This document shows positions 51,492 through 60,843 of a stretch of DNA of 64,000 nt, piece after piece. The notes beneath the pieces were generated by a model. That model had not been told where the DNA came from and searched no databases. It saw only the letters and a program-made list of their open reading frames with translations. The stretch is from Nocardioidaceae bacterium (lineage in GTDB: Bacteria > Actinomycetota > Actinomycetes > Propionibacteriales > Nocardioidaceae): positions 1 through 64,000 of the forward strand of contig JAGIBL010000005.1 in assembly GCA_017744365.1 (NCBI GenBank). Reading direction: 5' to 3'. A program made the translations under genes and the position numbers. How positions within the stretch are numbered: position 1 is the first letter of the stretch; every line of letters starts with the position of its first letter.

Positions 51492-52025
51492 TCATCCCCA
51501 CTTCTCGGCGAGCGCGCGGACGACCTTGGCGTTCCGGTTGGTGGCCGGGCCGAGCACCTTCTCCACCTGGGCGTTGGAGTTCTTCGCCTCGTGGTACGGG
51601 ATGTCGTAGAGCAGGTGCACCGCCCGGTCCCGTACGACGAGGCGCTCGCCCTGACCGGAGAGATCCTCGATCCTCTGGGCCGCGGCCGCGGAGGGCGACT
51701 TCTTGAGCAGGCTCACGTAGTGCGCGAACTTCGGGGGGTGCGCGGCGGAGAGCGCGTCCGCGTCCCCCGCCACCTGCGCCAGCTCCTTCGGGCTGAGCAC
51801 CACCGTGACGACCTCGAACCCCCGGTCGGCCAGGAACAGCGCCTCCAGCTCGGCCTCGACCTTGGCCCGCGAGCGCAGCGGCGAGTCGATCCGGATGTTG
51901 CCCGTCTGGATGTAGGTCTCGACGTTGCCGTACCCGGCGCCCTCCAGGGCGGCGCGCAGGTCGGCCGTCTTGTACTGCCGCTTGCCGATGTTGACCGCCC
52001 GCAGGAACCCGATGTGCGTGGGCAT
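51492..52025 (-). CDS. DUF1697 protein (177 aa)
   Basis: DUF1697 features: MPTHIGFLRAVNIGKRQYKT, ADLRAALEGAGYGNVETYIQ, TGNIRIDS, and HEAKNSNAQVEKVLGPATNR near the end. Widespread small cytosolic family of unknown function. It is separated from the sugar transferase by 47 bases and from the TrkA-type gene by 22 bases, all on the same strand. Confidence 0.85.
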   Translation of the reverse strand: MPTHIGFLRAVNIGKRQYKTADLRAALEGAGYGNVETYIQTGNIRIDSPLRSRAKVEAELEALFLADRGFEVVTVVLSPKELAQVAGDADALSAAHPPKFAHYVSLLKKSPSAAAAQRIEDLSGQGERLVVRDRAVHLLYDIPYHEAKNSNAQVEKVLGPATNRNAKVVRALAEKWG

Positions 52026-52047
52026 CAGGACACGCCTCCTCGTCCGC

Positions 52048-53220
52048 TCATGACCCGGACTCTAGGAGGACGCACCGACACCGCTCGGTCCCCGTCAGCC
52101 TCTCGGGAGCGGCCTCACCCTGCATCTGCGCCACCACGTGCTCCGCGGCGATCGCGGTGACGTCGCGCGTCGTGCCGAGGGGCAGCAGCGACCTGGTCTC
52201 CCGGATCGCCTCGTGCTCGCCGGCCCGCAGCACCACCGGCACCTGGGCCGCCACCGCGGAGGCGGCCACCGCGACGGCGATGTTGTCCAGGTCGTCGGAG
52301 CCGACCGCGGCGACCGCCCGGCAGCGCCGCAGGCCCAGGTCCTCGAGCACGCGGCGGTCGGTGCCCTGGCCGATCACGACCGGGATGCCGAGGGTGCGCG
52401 CGAGCCGGATCATCGGCGCGTCCCGGTCGCGCTCGACCCCGACCACGGGCACGCCGCGCTCGCGCAGCAGCGCGCAGAGCCGCAGGCCGACCTGGCCGAG
52501 CCCGACGACGATGACGTGGTCGCGGTGCGGAACCGAGCGGCGGCCGAGGATGCCGGCCAGCGGCGGCGAGACCAGCCGCTCGACGACGCCGGCGGTGAAC
52601 AGCGCCGCGAACAGGATGGTGAGCAGCATCGCGCTGCCGGCGAAGATCGAGTACGCGGTGCCGGCGTGGTCGGCGGCCGGGCCGACCGTCGCGACCACGC
52701 GCGCCGCCTCGACGTACGCCTCGGCGAGACCGCGCCCGTCGAGCAGCAGCCAGGTCAGGTCGAGCAGCAGCACCGTCACCAGCCCGGCCAGCCCGAGCGC
52801 CAGCAGCCGGCTGCCCGGTTGCTGGTGGCGCAGGTCGGGCCAGGCGCGGACCAGCCAGCCCGGGATCACCCGGCGGGGCGGCGGCGTCGCGGCCAGGCAG
52901 GCGGCGGCGAGGCTCGGTGCCGCCAGGGCCGCCGGCGAGACCACCCGGGCCTGCGGCAGCAGCGCGCGGAGCTGCTCGGCGATGGTCCGGTCGAAGATGC
53001 TCACCACCATCGGCAGCCGCTCGTCGAGGTGTGCGACCGCGAGGGCGTAGCGCAGCGCGGAGACGTCGTCGCGGATGAGCACCGCGGCCCGCGTGAGGCC
53101 GCCGGCCATCGCGTCCGCGAGCTGGTCGTCGGTGGGCGCGACCAGGTGCACCACGTCCTCGCCGAGGGTGGCGCAGACGCGGGTGGCGACAGCGGTCTCG
53201 CCGACCACCAGGTAGGTCAT
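52048..53220 (-). CDS. TrkA-N (RCK) protein with two membrane segments (390 aa)
   Basis: Two nucleotide-binding parts flank a membrane core. The N-terminus begins MTYLVVGETAVATRVCATLG. Membrane segments lie at about 135-158 (LLALGLAGLVTVLLLDLTWL) and 190-215. The C-terminal RCK domain starts HVIVVGLGQVGLRLCALL near residue 230. It resembles ion-channel-linked TrkA proteins (castor/pollux or KefB-like), but no selectivity filter is seen. ATG 53220 overlaps the XRE-cupin stop. Confidence 0.7.
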   Translation of the reverse strand: MTYLVVGETAVATRVCATLGEDVVHLVAPTDDQLADAMAGGLTRAAVLIRDDVSALRYALAVAHLDERLPMVVSIFDRTIAEQLRALLPQARVVSPAALAAPSLAAACLAATPPPRRVIPGWLVRAWPDLRHQQPGSRLLALGLAGLVTVLLLDLTWLLLDGRGLAEAYVEAARVVATVGPAADHAGTAYSIFAGSAMLLTILFAALFTAGVVERLVSPPLAGILGRRSVPHRDHVIVVGLGQVGLRLCALLRERGVPVVGVERDRDAPMIRLARTLGIPVVIGQGTDRRVLEDLGLRRCRAVAAVGSDDLDNIAVAVAASAVAAQVPVVLRAGEHEAIRETRSLLPLGTTRDVTAIAAEHVVAQMQGEAAPERLTGTERCRCVLLESGS

Positions 53221-53762
53221 GCGACGTCGGCGGGCGCGACCGCCCACACCACGGTGGTCCGCCGCTCCTGGGTGCGCCACTCGACCAGCGCCGGCGCCTG
53301 GGCGTGCAGGGAGTCGCCCTCCTCGAGGTGCCACTCCTCGCCGTCCACCAGCACGTCGAGGTCGCCGGCACGCACGTGCAGCACCACCGAGGAGCCGCTC
53401 ACGTCGAACGGGCACACGCCGCTCTCGCCCGGCTGGGAGGTCTGGAAGGCGACCTGCAGCTGCAGGGCCGGGCTGCTCGCGACCACGGTGCCGGGCTCGT
53501 CGCCCAGATGACCGAGCTCGATGCTGCTCGCGGTCTCGCCGGCGAGGAACTCCCCGATGGTCAGGTCCAGCGCGTGCGCGATCCGGGAGAGCACCGGCAG
53601 CGACGCGGTGCTGGTGCCGTTCTCGACGGCGGTCAGGTAGGAGGGGGAGACCGAGGCGAGCCGGGCCGCGCCGGACAGCGTCAGCCCGAGCTCGACGCGT
53701 CGCTCGCGCAGCCGGGCGCCCATGCCGGCGGCCAGGTCCTTGGCCTCGTCGGAGCGCGCCAT
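53217..53762 (-). CDS. XRE-cupin transcriptional regulator (181 aa)
   Basis: HTH at about 15-70 (LGLTLSGAARLASVSPSYLT, then AVENGTSTASLPVLSRIA) and a C-terminal cupin (VVLHVRAGDLDVLVDGEEWH, then LEEGDSLHAQAP) that binds the effector. Second gene of a leftward pair of similar regulators opposite the Hyu operon. Its start is fused to the stop of the other regulator. Confidence 0.85.
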   Translation of the reverse strand: MARSDEAKDLAAGMGARLRERRVELGLTLSGAARLASVSPSYLTAVENGTSTASLPVLSRIAHALDLTIGEFLAGETASSIELGHLGDEPGTVVASSPALQLQVAFQTSQPGESGVCPFDVSGSSVVLHVRAGDLDVLVDGEEWHLEEGDSLHAQAPALVEWRTQERRTTVVWAVAPADVA

Positions 53763-54322
53763 CAGACGATCGCCGGACTGACGAACCAGAGGATCTCGGC
53801 CGGGCCGTTGGAGGTGATCTCCATCGAGTACGGCGTCTGCGAGGCGAAGTGCGCCGAGTCGCCGACGCCGAGGTCCTGCACCTCGCCGCTGAAGGTGAAT
53901 CGGACCGCCCCGGAGAGCACCAGCGCGAAGCGCTCGCCGACGTTGCGGAACTTCACCGGCGGCTGGTCGCTGGGGTAGGCGCGGTGGATCAGCGCGGTCA
54001 GCGAGGTACCCGGGCCGTGGCTGCTGAGGATCGTGTACTCCTCGGCGGCGTTGGGGGACATCCGCAGCTTGTTGACGTCGCCGGCGCGGGTGACGCGCAC
54101 CTTCGGCCCCGCGGTGACCGGGAAGAACTGGGTGATGTCCGCGCCCACGGCGACCGCGATCGTGGACAGCGCGCTCAGCGAGGGGAGGGTGGCGCCGCTC
54201 TCGACCTGAGAGATGTACGCGCCGCTGTACCCGGTCTCCTGGGCCAGCTCCTTGACGTTCATCCCGGCGGCCTGCCGGTGTCGCCTGATGGTCGGCCCGA
54301 GGTTTGCGATGGAGTGATCCAT
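53762..54322 (-). CDS. XRE-cupin transcriptional regulator (186 aa)
   Basis: HTH at about 8-65 (AAGMNVKELAQETGYSGAYI, then SQVESGATLPSLSALSTIA) and a cupin (FALVLSGAVRFTFSGEVQDL, then GVGDSAHFASQTPYSMEI). It is only about 32% like its neighbour by eye, so the two are not a recent duplication. It diverges from the ABM-HyuA-HyuB operon over 95 bases and is the likely main regulator. Confidence 0.85.
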   Translation of the reverse strand: MDHSIANLGPTIRRHRQAAGMNVKELAQETGYSGAYISQVESGATLPSLSALSTIAVAVGADITQFFPVTAGPKVRVTRAGDVNKLRMSPNAAEEYTILSSHGPGTSLTALIHRAYPSDQPPVKFRNVGERFALVLSGAVRFTFSGEVQDLGVGDSAHFASQTPYSMEITSNGPAEILWFVSPAIV

Positions 54323-54417
54323 ATGAAAACCCTAGCGTACGGCGAATCCCTTGACGTGGCCTGCATCACGCTGTTCTACTTACGAAAATAAGTAATGACG
54401 AAAGAAAGCAGGGAACG
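54323..54417. promoter_or_regulatory. Divergent promoter of the Hyu operon
   Basis: The 95-base, AT-richer gap contains the palindrome TACTTA/TAAGTA around CGAAAA (54377-54394) and a TTGACG (54351-54356) that could be a -35 box for the rightward genes, although no good -10 follows at 17 bases. The palindrome overlaps the expected -10/+1 area, so repression by an XRE-cupin protein is plausible. Confidence 0.5.
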
Positions 54418-54744
54418 GTGATTCGGAGCGTGCTGCGGCTGCGGCCCCGGGTGGACGGTGACGACGCGGTCCTCGACTTCTACGAGCGCCGCGAGATCCT
54501 CACCCGGGCGCTGCGCGAGGGCGGCTGTGCCGCGGCCGAGCTGCACGTGCGGCTGCCCGAGCGCGACGAGGTCGTGGTCAGCGCGCTGTGGCACTCGGTG
54601 GCCGACTACGAGGCCTGGGCCGGTTCGGCCGACCGCGCCCGTGACGTCGGCGAGCTCGAGGAGCTGCTCGACCCCGCGTCGCTGCCGCTCGGCACCGGTG
54701 CGCTCTACGAGGTGGTCCGCTGCCTGCCGGAGGGGGAGGCATGA
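54418..54744 (+). CDS. ABM-like small protein (108 aa)
   Basis: A ferredoxin-like alpha+beta chain (DDAVLDFYERREILTRALRE, then CAAAELHVRLPERDEVVVSA, LWHSVADYEAWAGS) as in antibiotic-biosynthesis-monooxygenase domain proteins. Such proteins are small dimeric oxygenases or substrate-binding partners. GTG start; its stop overlaps HyuA (ATGA), so it is made in step with the hydantoinase subunits. The chemical role is unknown. Confidence 0.65.
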   Translation: MIRSVLRLRPRVDGDDAVLDFYERREILTRALREGGCAAAELHVRLPERDEVVVSALWHSVADYEAWAGSADRARDVGELEELLDPASLPLGTGALYEVVRCLPEGEA

Positions 54745-56774
54745 GCGCGCGGCTGCGGGTCGGGGTCGACATCGGCGGCACCTTCACCGACATCGTGGTG
54801 ATGGACCCGGATAGCGGCACGGGGAGGGCCACCACGTCGACGTACAAGGTGCTGAGCACTCCGCACGACCCGAGCCAGGGCATGCTCCGCGGGCTCGACG
54901 AGCTCGGCATCGCCGCCGGCGTCGAGTACCTGGTGCACGGCACCACCGCCGGGCTCAACGCGCTGCTGTCCCGCTCCGGCGACCGGATCGCGCTGGTCAC
55001 CACCCACGGGTTCGCCGACGTGCTGCGGCTGCGCCGGGCCGGCAACGACGACATCTGGAGCCTGCGGGCACGCAACCACGACTCCGTGGTCGCGGCCGGC
55101 GACGTCCGTACGGTGCGCGAGCGGATCCGGTACGACGGCGGCGTCGAGACGCCGCTGGACCTCGGCGACGTCGACGCCGTCGCGACCTGGCTGCGGGCCG
55201 AGGAGATCGGCACGGTCGCGGTCTGCCTGCTGCACGCCCACCAGAACCCGGTCCACGAGCTGGCCGTGCGCGACCGGCTCGCCGAGCTGGTCCCCGGTCT
55301 CTCGGTGGTGCTCTCCCACCAGGTCTCCCCGGAGCAGGGCGAGTACGAGCGGACCTCGACGACGGTCGCGACGGCGTACGTCGCCCGCACGGTCGACCGC
55401 TACCTGACCAACCTGGTCTCCGAGCTCGCCGCCCGCGACTGCACCGCCCCGCTGCAGGTGATGCGCTCCTCCGGCGGGGTCTGCTCGGCCGAGCTGGTCT
55501 CGCGCCAGCCCATCCAGACGATCCTCAGCGGCCCGGCCGGCGGCGTGGTCGCCGCGCAGACGCTGGCCCGCGGGCTGGACCGGCCCAACCTGATCGCCAT
55601 CGACATGGGCGGCACCTCCTCCGACGTCAGCCTGGTCGTCGACGGGACGATGGCGCTGAGCACCGAGGGCGAGATCGCCGACCACGTCATGCGGATGCCC
55701 GTGGTGGAGCTGCACACCATCGGCGCCGGCGGCGGCTCGATCGCGCGGGCGGAGTCCGGTGGCCTCCGGGTCGGCCCGAAGAGCGCGGGTGCCGAGCCCG
55801 GTCCCGCCTGCTACGGCCTCGGCGGCAAGAACCCGACCGTCACCGACGCCCAGGTGCTGCTCGGCCGGCTGGACCCGCAGTGGTTCCTCGGTGGCCGGAT
55901 GAACCTCGACCTGGACGCGGCTGAGACGGCGATGCGCCGCGTCGGGGACGAGCTGGGCCTGGACGCGGTCGCGACCGCCGAGGGCGTGCTCGCGGTGGCC
56001 AACTCGATGATGGCCAACGCGATCCGCACCCTCACCCTGCGACGCGGCGTCGACCCGCGCGAGTTCACCCTGGTCGCCTTCGGCGGCGCCGGGCCGCTGC
56101 ACAGCGTCGCGCTGGCCGAGGAGCTCGGCATCGAGGAGATCGTGATCCCCTACGCCATGGGGGTTCTCTCGGCCTGGGGCATGCTGCACGCCGACGTACG
56201 CCACGACGTGTCGCTGCCCGTCGCCGGCCGGTACGGCGACCCGGCGGTGACCGAGGCCCTGCTGGCCGCCATCGACCGGCTGCGCGCCGAGGGCGACGAC
56301 CTGCTCGAGCGCGAGGGCGTGCCCGCGCACGCCCGCGAGTTCGTGGCCAGCGCGGACATGCGCTACGCCGGCCAGGAGCACACCATCGCCGTCGTGGTCG
56401 ACGACCCGGCCGACCTGGGCGAGACCTTCCACACCACCTACCGCCAGCACTACGGGCACGCGATGCCCGAGGCGCCGGTCGAGCTGGTCAATGCGCGCCT
56501 CTCCGCGATCGGCCGCGTCGGCGCCGCGCTCGCCGAGGGCAGCCCGGTGCCGCCGGACCGTCCCGAGGGCACCCGCCGGGTGCGCTTCGACGGCGAGGAC
56601 ACCGAGACCCGGATCGTCTACCGGGATGCGCTCGCCGACGGCGTGGGCTACGCCGGTCCGCTGGTCGTCCAGGAGGACGGCTCGACGACCTTGGTCCCGC
56701 CCGGCTGGTCGCTGCGCCGTGGCCGGTACGGCGCCCTGGTCATCACCCGCGACAACGAGGAGGCGCGGTCATGA
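54741..56774 (+). CDS. Hydantoinase/5-oxoprolinase subunit A (677 aa)
   Basis: Actin-like ATPase start VGVDIGGTFTDIVVMDPDSG, the HyuA middle block LIAIDMGGTSSDVSLVVDGT, and the C-terminal LVAFGGAGPLHSVALAEELG. With HyuB it forms an ATP-dependent amidohydrolase or carboxylase (5-oxoproline, N-methylhydantoin, acetone or acetophenone class). Substrate not deducible. Coupled to both neighbours by 4-base overlaps. Confidence 0.9.
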   Translation: MSARLRVGVDIGGTFTDIVVMDPDSGTGRATTSTYKVLSTPHDPSQGMLRGLDELGIAAGVEYLVHGTTAGLNALLSRSGDRIALVTTHGFADVLRLRRAGNDDIWSLRARNHDSVVAAGDVRTVRERIRYDGGVETPLDLGDVDAVATWLRAEEIGTVAVCLLHAHQNPVHELAVRDRLAELVPGLSVVLSHQVSPEQGEYERTSTTVATAYVARTVDRYLTNLVSELAARDCTAPLQVMRSSGGVCSAELVSRQPIQTILSGPAGGVVAAQTLARGLDRPNLIAIDMGGTSSDVSLVVDGTMALSTEGEIADHVMRMPVVELHTIGAGGGSIARAESGGLRVGPKSAGAEPGPACYGLGGKNPTVTDAQVLLGRLDPQWFLGGRMNLDLDAAETAMRRVGDELGLDAVATAEGVLAVANSMMANAIRTLTLRRGVDPREFTLVAFGGAGPLHSVALAEELGIEEIVIPYAMGVLSAWGMLHADVRHDVSLPVAGRYGDPAVTEALLAAIDRLRAEGDDLLEREGVPAHAREFVASADMRYAGQEHTIAVVVDDPADLGETFHTTYRQHYGHAMPEAPVELVNARLSAIGRVGAALAEGSPVPPDRPEGTRRVRFDGEDTETRIVYRDALADGVGYAGPLVVQEDGSTTLVPPGWSLRRGRYGALVITRDNEEARS

Positions 56775-58351
56775 GCCGCGACGTGGTCACCACCGAGATC
56801 GTCCGCAACCTGTTCCAGTCGGCGGCCGAGGACATGCACGCGGCCCTGGTCCGCTCCGCCTACCAGCCGCTGCTCTACGAGAACCAGGACGCCGCCGTGG
56901 CGCTCCTCGACGCGAACGCCGACGTGCTCGGCCAGTCCAGCGGGCTGCCGCTGTTCCTCGGCAACCTGGACGAGGCGGTCAAGGAGGCGCTGCGCCAGCG
57001 CGGTGGCACCGGGTGGCTCGACGAGGGCGACGTGGTGATCCTCAACGACCCCTACATCCAGGGCACCCACGTCAACGACGTCACCATCTTCGCGCCGGTC
57101 CACCGCGCCGGTGAGATCGCCGGCTTCGTGGCCGCGCGCGGCGACGTCACCGACCTCGGCGGCCGCGACCCGGGCGGCGGCACCGAGACCACCGAGGTGT
57201 ACCAGGAGGGCCTGCGGCTCGGTCCCGTCAAGGTGTGCACCGCGGCCGGCCCGGTGGCCGACGTGCTCGACATCATCCGGCGCAACAGCCGCAGCCGCGA
57301 CCTCGTGGTCGGCGACGTGAACGCGATGATCGCCGCCTGCCGGATCGGGCAGCGCCGGATGGCCGAGATCATCGAGCGCTTCGGCCCCGCGACCGTCGAG
57401 GCCTGCCGCGACGAGATCTTCCGGCAGAGCGAGCTCGCCGACCTCGCCACGGTCGCCGCCATCCCCGACGGCGTGTACTACGGCGAGGGCCTGATGGACA
57501 ACGACGGGATCGTGCTCGACGAGCCGGTCGCGGTGCGGGTCCGGATCGAGGTGCTCGGCGACCGGATGACCGTCGACCTGACCGGCAGCCCGGACTCGAC
57601 CCTCGGCCCGGTCAACTGCGGCCGCGCCCAGACGGTGGCAGCGGTCCGGGTGGCCTACAAGATGCTGTTCGCCGCGGAGCGCTCCTTCGACGGCGGCTGC
57701 TTCCGCAACCTCGTCGTGCTGACCCGGCCGGGCAGCGTGCACCACGCCGTCGAGCCGGCTGCCTGCGGCTGGTACTACAGCTCGCTGGGCATGCTCATCG
57801 ACCTGTTCGTCAGCGCCTTCGCCGAGGTGCTCCCGGACCAGGTGACCGCGGCCCAGTTCGGCGACTCGATGATCTCCTACTTCGCCGGCCCGAGCCGCGA
57901 GGAGGGCGAGCCCCCGTACCTGTGCGTCGAGGCGCACGCCGGTGGCTGGGGCGCCTCCGCGGCGGCCGACGGCGCCGACGGCGTCATCAACGTCATCAAC
58001 GGCAGCTTCCGCAACACCCCGGTGGAGGCGATCGAGGCCCGCTACCCGCTGACCGTCACCGAGTACGCGGTGCGCGTCGGTTCCGGCGGCACTGGCCGGC
58101 ACCGCGGCGGCGACGGCATCGTCCGGCGCTACCGGGTCGACGAGCCCACCCGGCTCTACCTCTGGATGGACCGGTCGCGCACGCCGGCCTGGGGGCTGAA
58201 CGGCGGTGCCGACGGGTGGGCGCCGCGCGTCGAGATCACCGGCAGCGTCGACCGTGACGACCTGCTCAAGACCAACGGGCTGCCGCTGCAGCCGGGCGAC
58301 ACCGTGAGCATCCTGACCGGAGGCGGCGGGGGATTCGGGGTGCCGTCGTGA
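56771..58351 (+). CDS. Hydantoinase/5-oxoprolinase subunit B (526 aa)
   Basis: HyuB blocks: EIVRNLFQSAAEDMHAALVR at the start, GDVVILNDPYIQGTHVNDVT with the conserved Asn-Asp-Pro-Tyr, ARGDVTDLGG and GNLDEAVK-type segments, and the glycine-rich end VRVGSGGTGRHRGGDGIVRR. It supplies the second subunit of the HyuA enzyme. Length normal. Confidence 0.9.
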   Translation: MSRDVVTTEIVRNLFQSAAEDMHAALVRSAYQPLLYENQDAAVALLDANADVLGQSSGLPLFLGNLDEAVKEALRQRGGTGWLDEGDVVILNDPYIQGTHVNDVTIFAPVHRAGEIAGFVAARGDVTDLGGRDPGGGTETTEVYQEGLRLGPVKVCTAAGPVADVLDIIRRNSRSRDLVVGDVNAMIAACRIGQRRMAEIIERFGPATVEACRDEIFRQSELADLATVAAIPDGVYYGEGLMDNDGIVLDEPVAVRVRIEVLGDRMTVDLTGSPDSTLGPVNCGRAQTVAAVRVAYKMLFAAERSFDGGCFRNLVVLTRPGSVHHAVEPAACGWYYSSLGMLIDLFVSAFAEVLPDQVTAAQFGDSMISYFAGPSREEGEPPYLCVEAHAGGWGASAAADGADGVINVINGSFRNTPVEAIEARYPLTVTEYAVRVGSGGTGRHRGGDGIVRRYRVDEPTRLYLWMDRSRTPAWGLNGGADGWAPRVEITGSVDRDDLLKTNGLPLQPGDTVSILTGGGGGFGVPS

Positions 58352-59859
58352 GCCGGCCGCTCGTCGAGCTCGCCGGGGTCTCCAAGCGCTTCGGCGGGGC
58401 TACCGCGCTGGCCGAGGTGGACCTGACCATCCTCACCGGCGAGGTGCACTGCCTGGTCGGCGAGAACGGCGCCGGCAAGTCCACCCTCGGCAAGGTCGTC
58501 GCCGGGGTGCACCGCGCCGACGAGGGCATCCTGCGCCTGCGCGGCGAGCAGGTCACCTTCCGCTCGCCGCGGGACTCGATCGCCGCGGGCATCGCGTTCA
58601 TCGCCCAGGAGCTGGCGATCGTGCCGGACCGGTCCGTGCTCGACAACGTGTTCCTCGGCCGCGAGGGCAGCGCGCTCAGCGTCGTACGACGCCGGGCGCA
58701 GCTCGCCGAGTACGCCGCGCTCGCCGCCCGGACCGGCTTCGACGTGGACCCGCTCGCGCGGGCCGGGTCGCTGCGACTGGCCGAGCAGCAGAAGGTCGAG
58801 ATCATGCGCGCGCTGGCCCGCGACGCCGAGCTCATCATCATGGACGAGCCGACCGCCTCGCTCGGCGGCGCCGAGGCCGACCAGCTGCTGCGGATCATCG
58901 AGGACCTGCGCGCCGAGGGCCGCACGGTCGTCTTCGTCACCCACTTCCTCGCCGACGCCCTCGCGGTCGCGGACCGGGTCACCGTGCTCAAGGACGGCCG
59001 CCTGGTGCGCACCTCGCCGGCGGCCGGGGAGACCCCGGACAGCCTGGTCACCTCGATGCTCGGGCGCAGCCTCGGCTCGATGTTCCCCGACGCCCGCGTG
59101 GACGGCCCGTCCGACGGCGACGCGGTCCTCCAGGTGCGCGCGCTGAGCCGGCCCGGGGAGTTCGCCGGCGTCGACCTCGAGGTCCGCCCCGGCGAGATCG
59201 TCGGCATCGCCGGCCTGGTCGGCTCCGGGCGCACCGAGCTCGTCGAGACGCTCGTCGGCCTGCGCCGCCCCAGCGGCGGCTCGGTCCGGGTGGCCCGCAC
59301 GAACGGCCCCTTCCGCTCGCCCCGGCACGCCCAGCGTGCCGGCCTGGTGATGGTCCCGGAGAGCCGCAAGGACCACGGGCTCGTTCTCGGCCGGACCGTC
59401 CGCGAGAACGTCACGCTGCCGCACCTGGACCAGGTCAGCCGGCTCTCCTTCGTCTCCCGGGCCCGGCAGACCGCCGTCCTGGAGACGCTGCTGCCCGAGG
59501 TCGGCCTGGACCCGCGGCGGATCGACTCGCCGGTCGGCGAGCTGTCCGGCGGCAACCAGCAGAAGGTGATGTTCGCGCGCTGGCTGTTCGAGCGGCCGGC
59601 CCTGCTGATCGCCGACGAGCCCACCCGCGGCGTCGACGTCGGCGCCCGCGCCGGCCTGTACGCGCTGCTGCGCAAGGTCGCCGACGAGGGCTCCGGCGTG
59701 CTGTTCGTCTCCTCCGACAACGAGGAGGTCATCGGGCTCGCCGACCGGGTGCTGGTGATGCGCGCCGGCCGGGTCGCGGGCGAGCTCACCGGCGAAGTCA
59801 CCGAGGACGACGTCCTGCGGCTGATGTTCGCCGACGAGACGAGGGAGGAGATCGCATGA
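58348..59859 (+). CDS. Ribose-type ABC transporter double ATPase (503 aa)
   Basis: Two ABC domains: GENGAGKSTLGKVVAGVHRA near 38-57 with LRLAEQQKVEIMRALARDAE and LIIMDEPTASL. The second domain has GLVGSGRTELVETLVG and LSGGNQQKVMFARWL, then LLIADEPTRGVDVGAR. The altered second Walker A (GSGRTE) is normal for RbsA/MglA-type proteins. Coupled to HyuB, so the transporter likely imports the hydantoinase substrate. Confidence 0.9.
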   Translation: MSRPLVELAGVSKRFGGATALAEVDLTILTGEVHCLVGENGAGKSTLGKVVAGVHRADEGILRLRGEQVTFRSPRDSIAAGIAFIAQELAIVPDRSVLDNVFLGREGSALSVVRRRAQLAEYAALAARTGFDVDPLARAGSLRLAEQQKVEIMRALARDAELIIMDEPTASLGGAEADQLLRIIEDLRAEGRTVVFVTHFLADALAVADRVTVLKDGRLVRTSPAAGETPDSLVTSMLGRSLGSMFPDARVDGPSDGDAVLQVRALSRPGEFAGVDLEVRPGEIVGIAGLVGSGRTELVETLVGLRRPSGGSVRVARTNGPFRSPRHAQRAGLVMVPESRKDHGLVLGRTVRENVTLPHLDQVSRLSFVSRARQTAVLETLLPEVGLDPRRIDSPVGELSGGNQQKVMFARWLFERPALLIADEPTRGVDVGARAGLYALLRKVADEGSGVLFVSSDNEEVIGLADRVLVMRAGRVAGELTGEVTEDDVLRLMFADETREEIA

Positions 59860-60812
59860 GCACGCTCGGTGCCCAGCGCTCGCACATCAAGCTGGCTCGT
59901 GACTACGGTGTGCTGCTCAGCGCCGTGGGCCTGTTCGTCGTCCTGGCGGTGGCCTCGGCCCCGTTCCGTACGGCGACCAACCAGCTCAACCTGCTCGACC
60001 AGTGGTCGACCATCGGGATCATCGCCTGCGGCTCGACGCTCTGCATCGTCGCCGGGGGCTTCGACCTGTCGGTGGACGCGATCTTCGCTCTCTCCGGGGT
60101 GATCGCGGCCTGGACGACGGTGCACCTCGGCAGCCCGGTGCTGGGGCTGCTGCTCGGCATGGCCAGCGGCCTGGTCCTCGGCCTCTTCAACGGGGTGCTC
60201 GTGACGATCGGGAGGATCAACCCCTTCGTCGCGACGATCGCCTCCTCGGTGGTCTTCCTCGGCATCGCCCAGCTCATCACCCAGGGGTCGGTGATCGCGG
60301 TCGACGACACCGCCTTCTCCGAGCTGGGTCTCAAGCGCTTCGGCGACCTGACCCTGCCGGCGCTGGCCTTCGTGGTCTTCGCGGTGCTCTCCGCGGTGGT
60401 GCTGGCCCGGACCGTGGTCGGCCGCAAGCTCTACGCGGTCGGCGGGAACTACGAGGCGGCCCGGTACTCCGGCATCGCGGTGGACCGGGTGCAGATCTTC
60501 GCGTACGCGGTCTCCGGGCTCTCCGCGAGCATCGCCGGCGTCCTGGCCGCCAGCCGGAACTCCTCGGGCCAGGCCGACCTGCGCACCGAGCTGGCCTTCC
60601 AGGCCATCACCGCCGTGGTCATCGGCGGGGTCAGCATCTACGGCGGCGAGGGCACCATCCCGCGCGCTCTCGTCGGGGTGCTGATCCTCGCCCTCATCGG
60701 CAACGGCTTCAACCTGCTCGCGGTCGATCCGGCCTACCAGCAGGTCCTTCTCGGAACCATCATCGTGCTCGCCGTCGCGGTCGACGCCTGGGCACGACGA
60801 ACCCAGCGCTAG
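59856..60812 (+). CDS. Ribose-type ABC transporter permease (318 aa)
   Basis: Eight to ten membrane segments with the RbsC/BPD_transp_2 signature VGRKLYAVGGNYEAARYSGI (residues about 185-205). N-terminal DYGVLLSAVGLFVVLAVASA begins the first helix. It works with the double ATPase and the binding protein on either side in the same operon. Confidence 0.9.
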   Translation: MSTLGAQRSHIKLARDYGVLLSAVGLFVVLAVASAPFRTATNQLNLLDQWSTIGIIACGSTLCIVAGGFDLSVDAIFALSGVIAAWTTVHLGSPVLGLLLGMASGLVLGLFNGVLVTIGRINPFVATIASSVVFLGIAQLITQGSVIAVDDTAFSELGLKRFGDLTLPALAFVVFAVLSAVVLARTVVGRKLYAVGGNYEAARYSGIAVDRVQIFAYAVSGLSASIAGVLAASRNSSGQADLRTELAFQAITAVVIGGVSIYGGEGTIPRALVGVLILALIGNGFNLLAVDPAYQQVLLGTIIVLAVAVDAWARRTQR

Positions 60813-60843
60813 CCCTGTTCCGCCCTGACAGAGAGGTATCTCC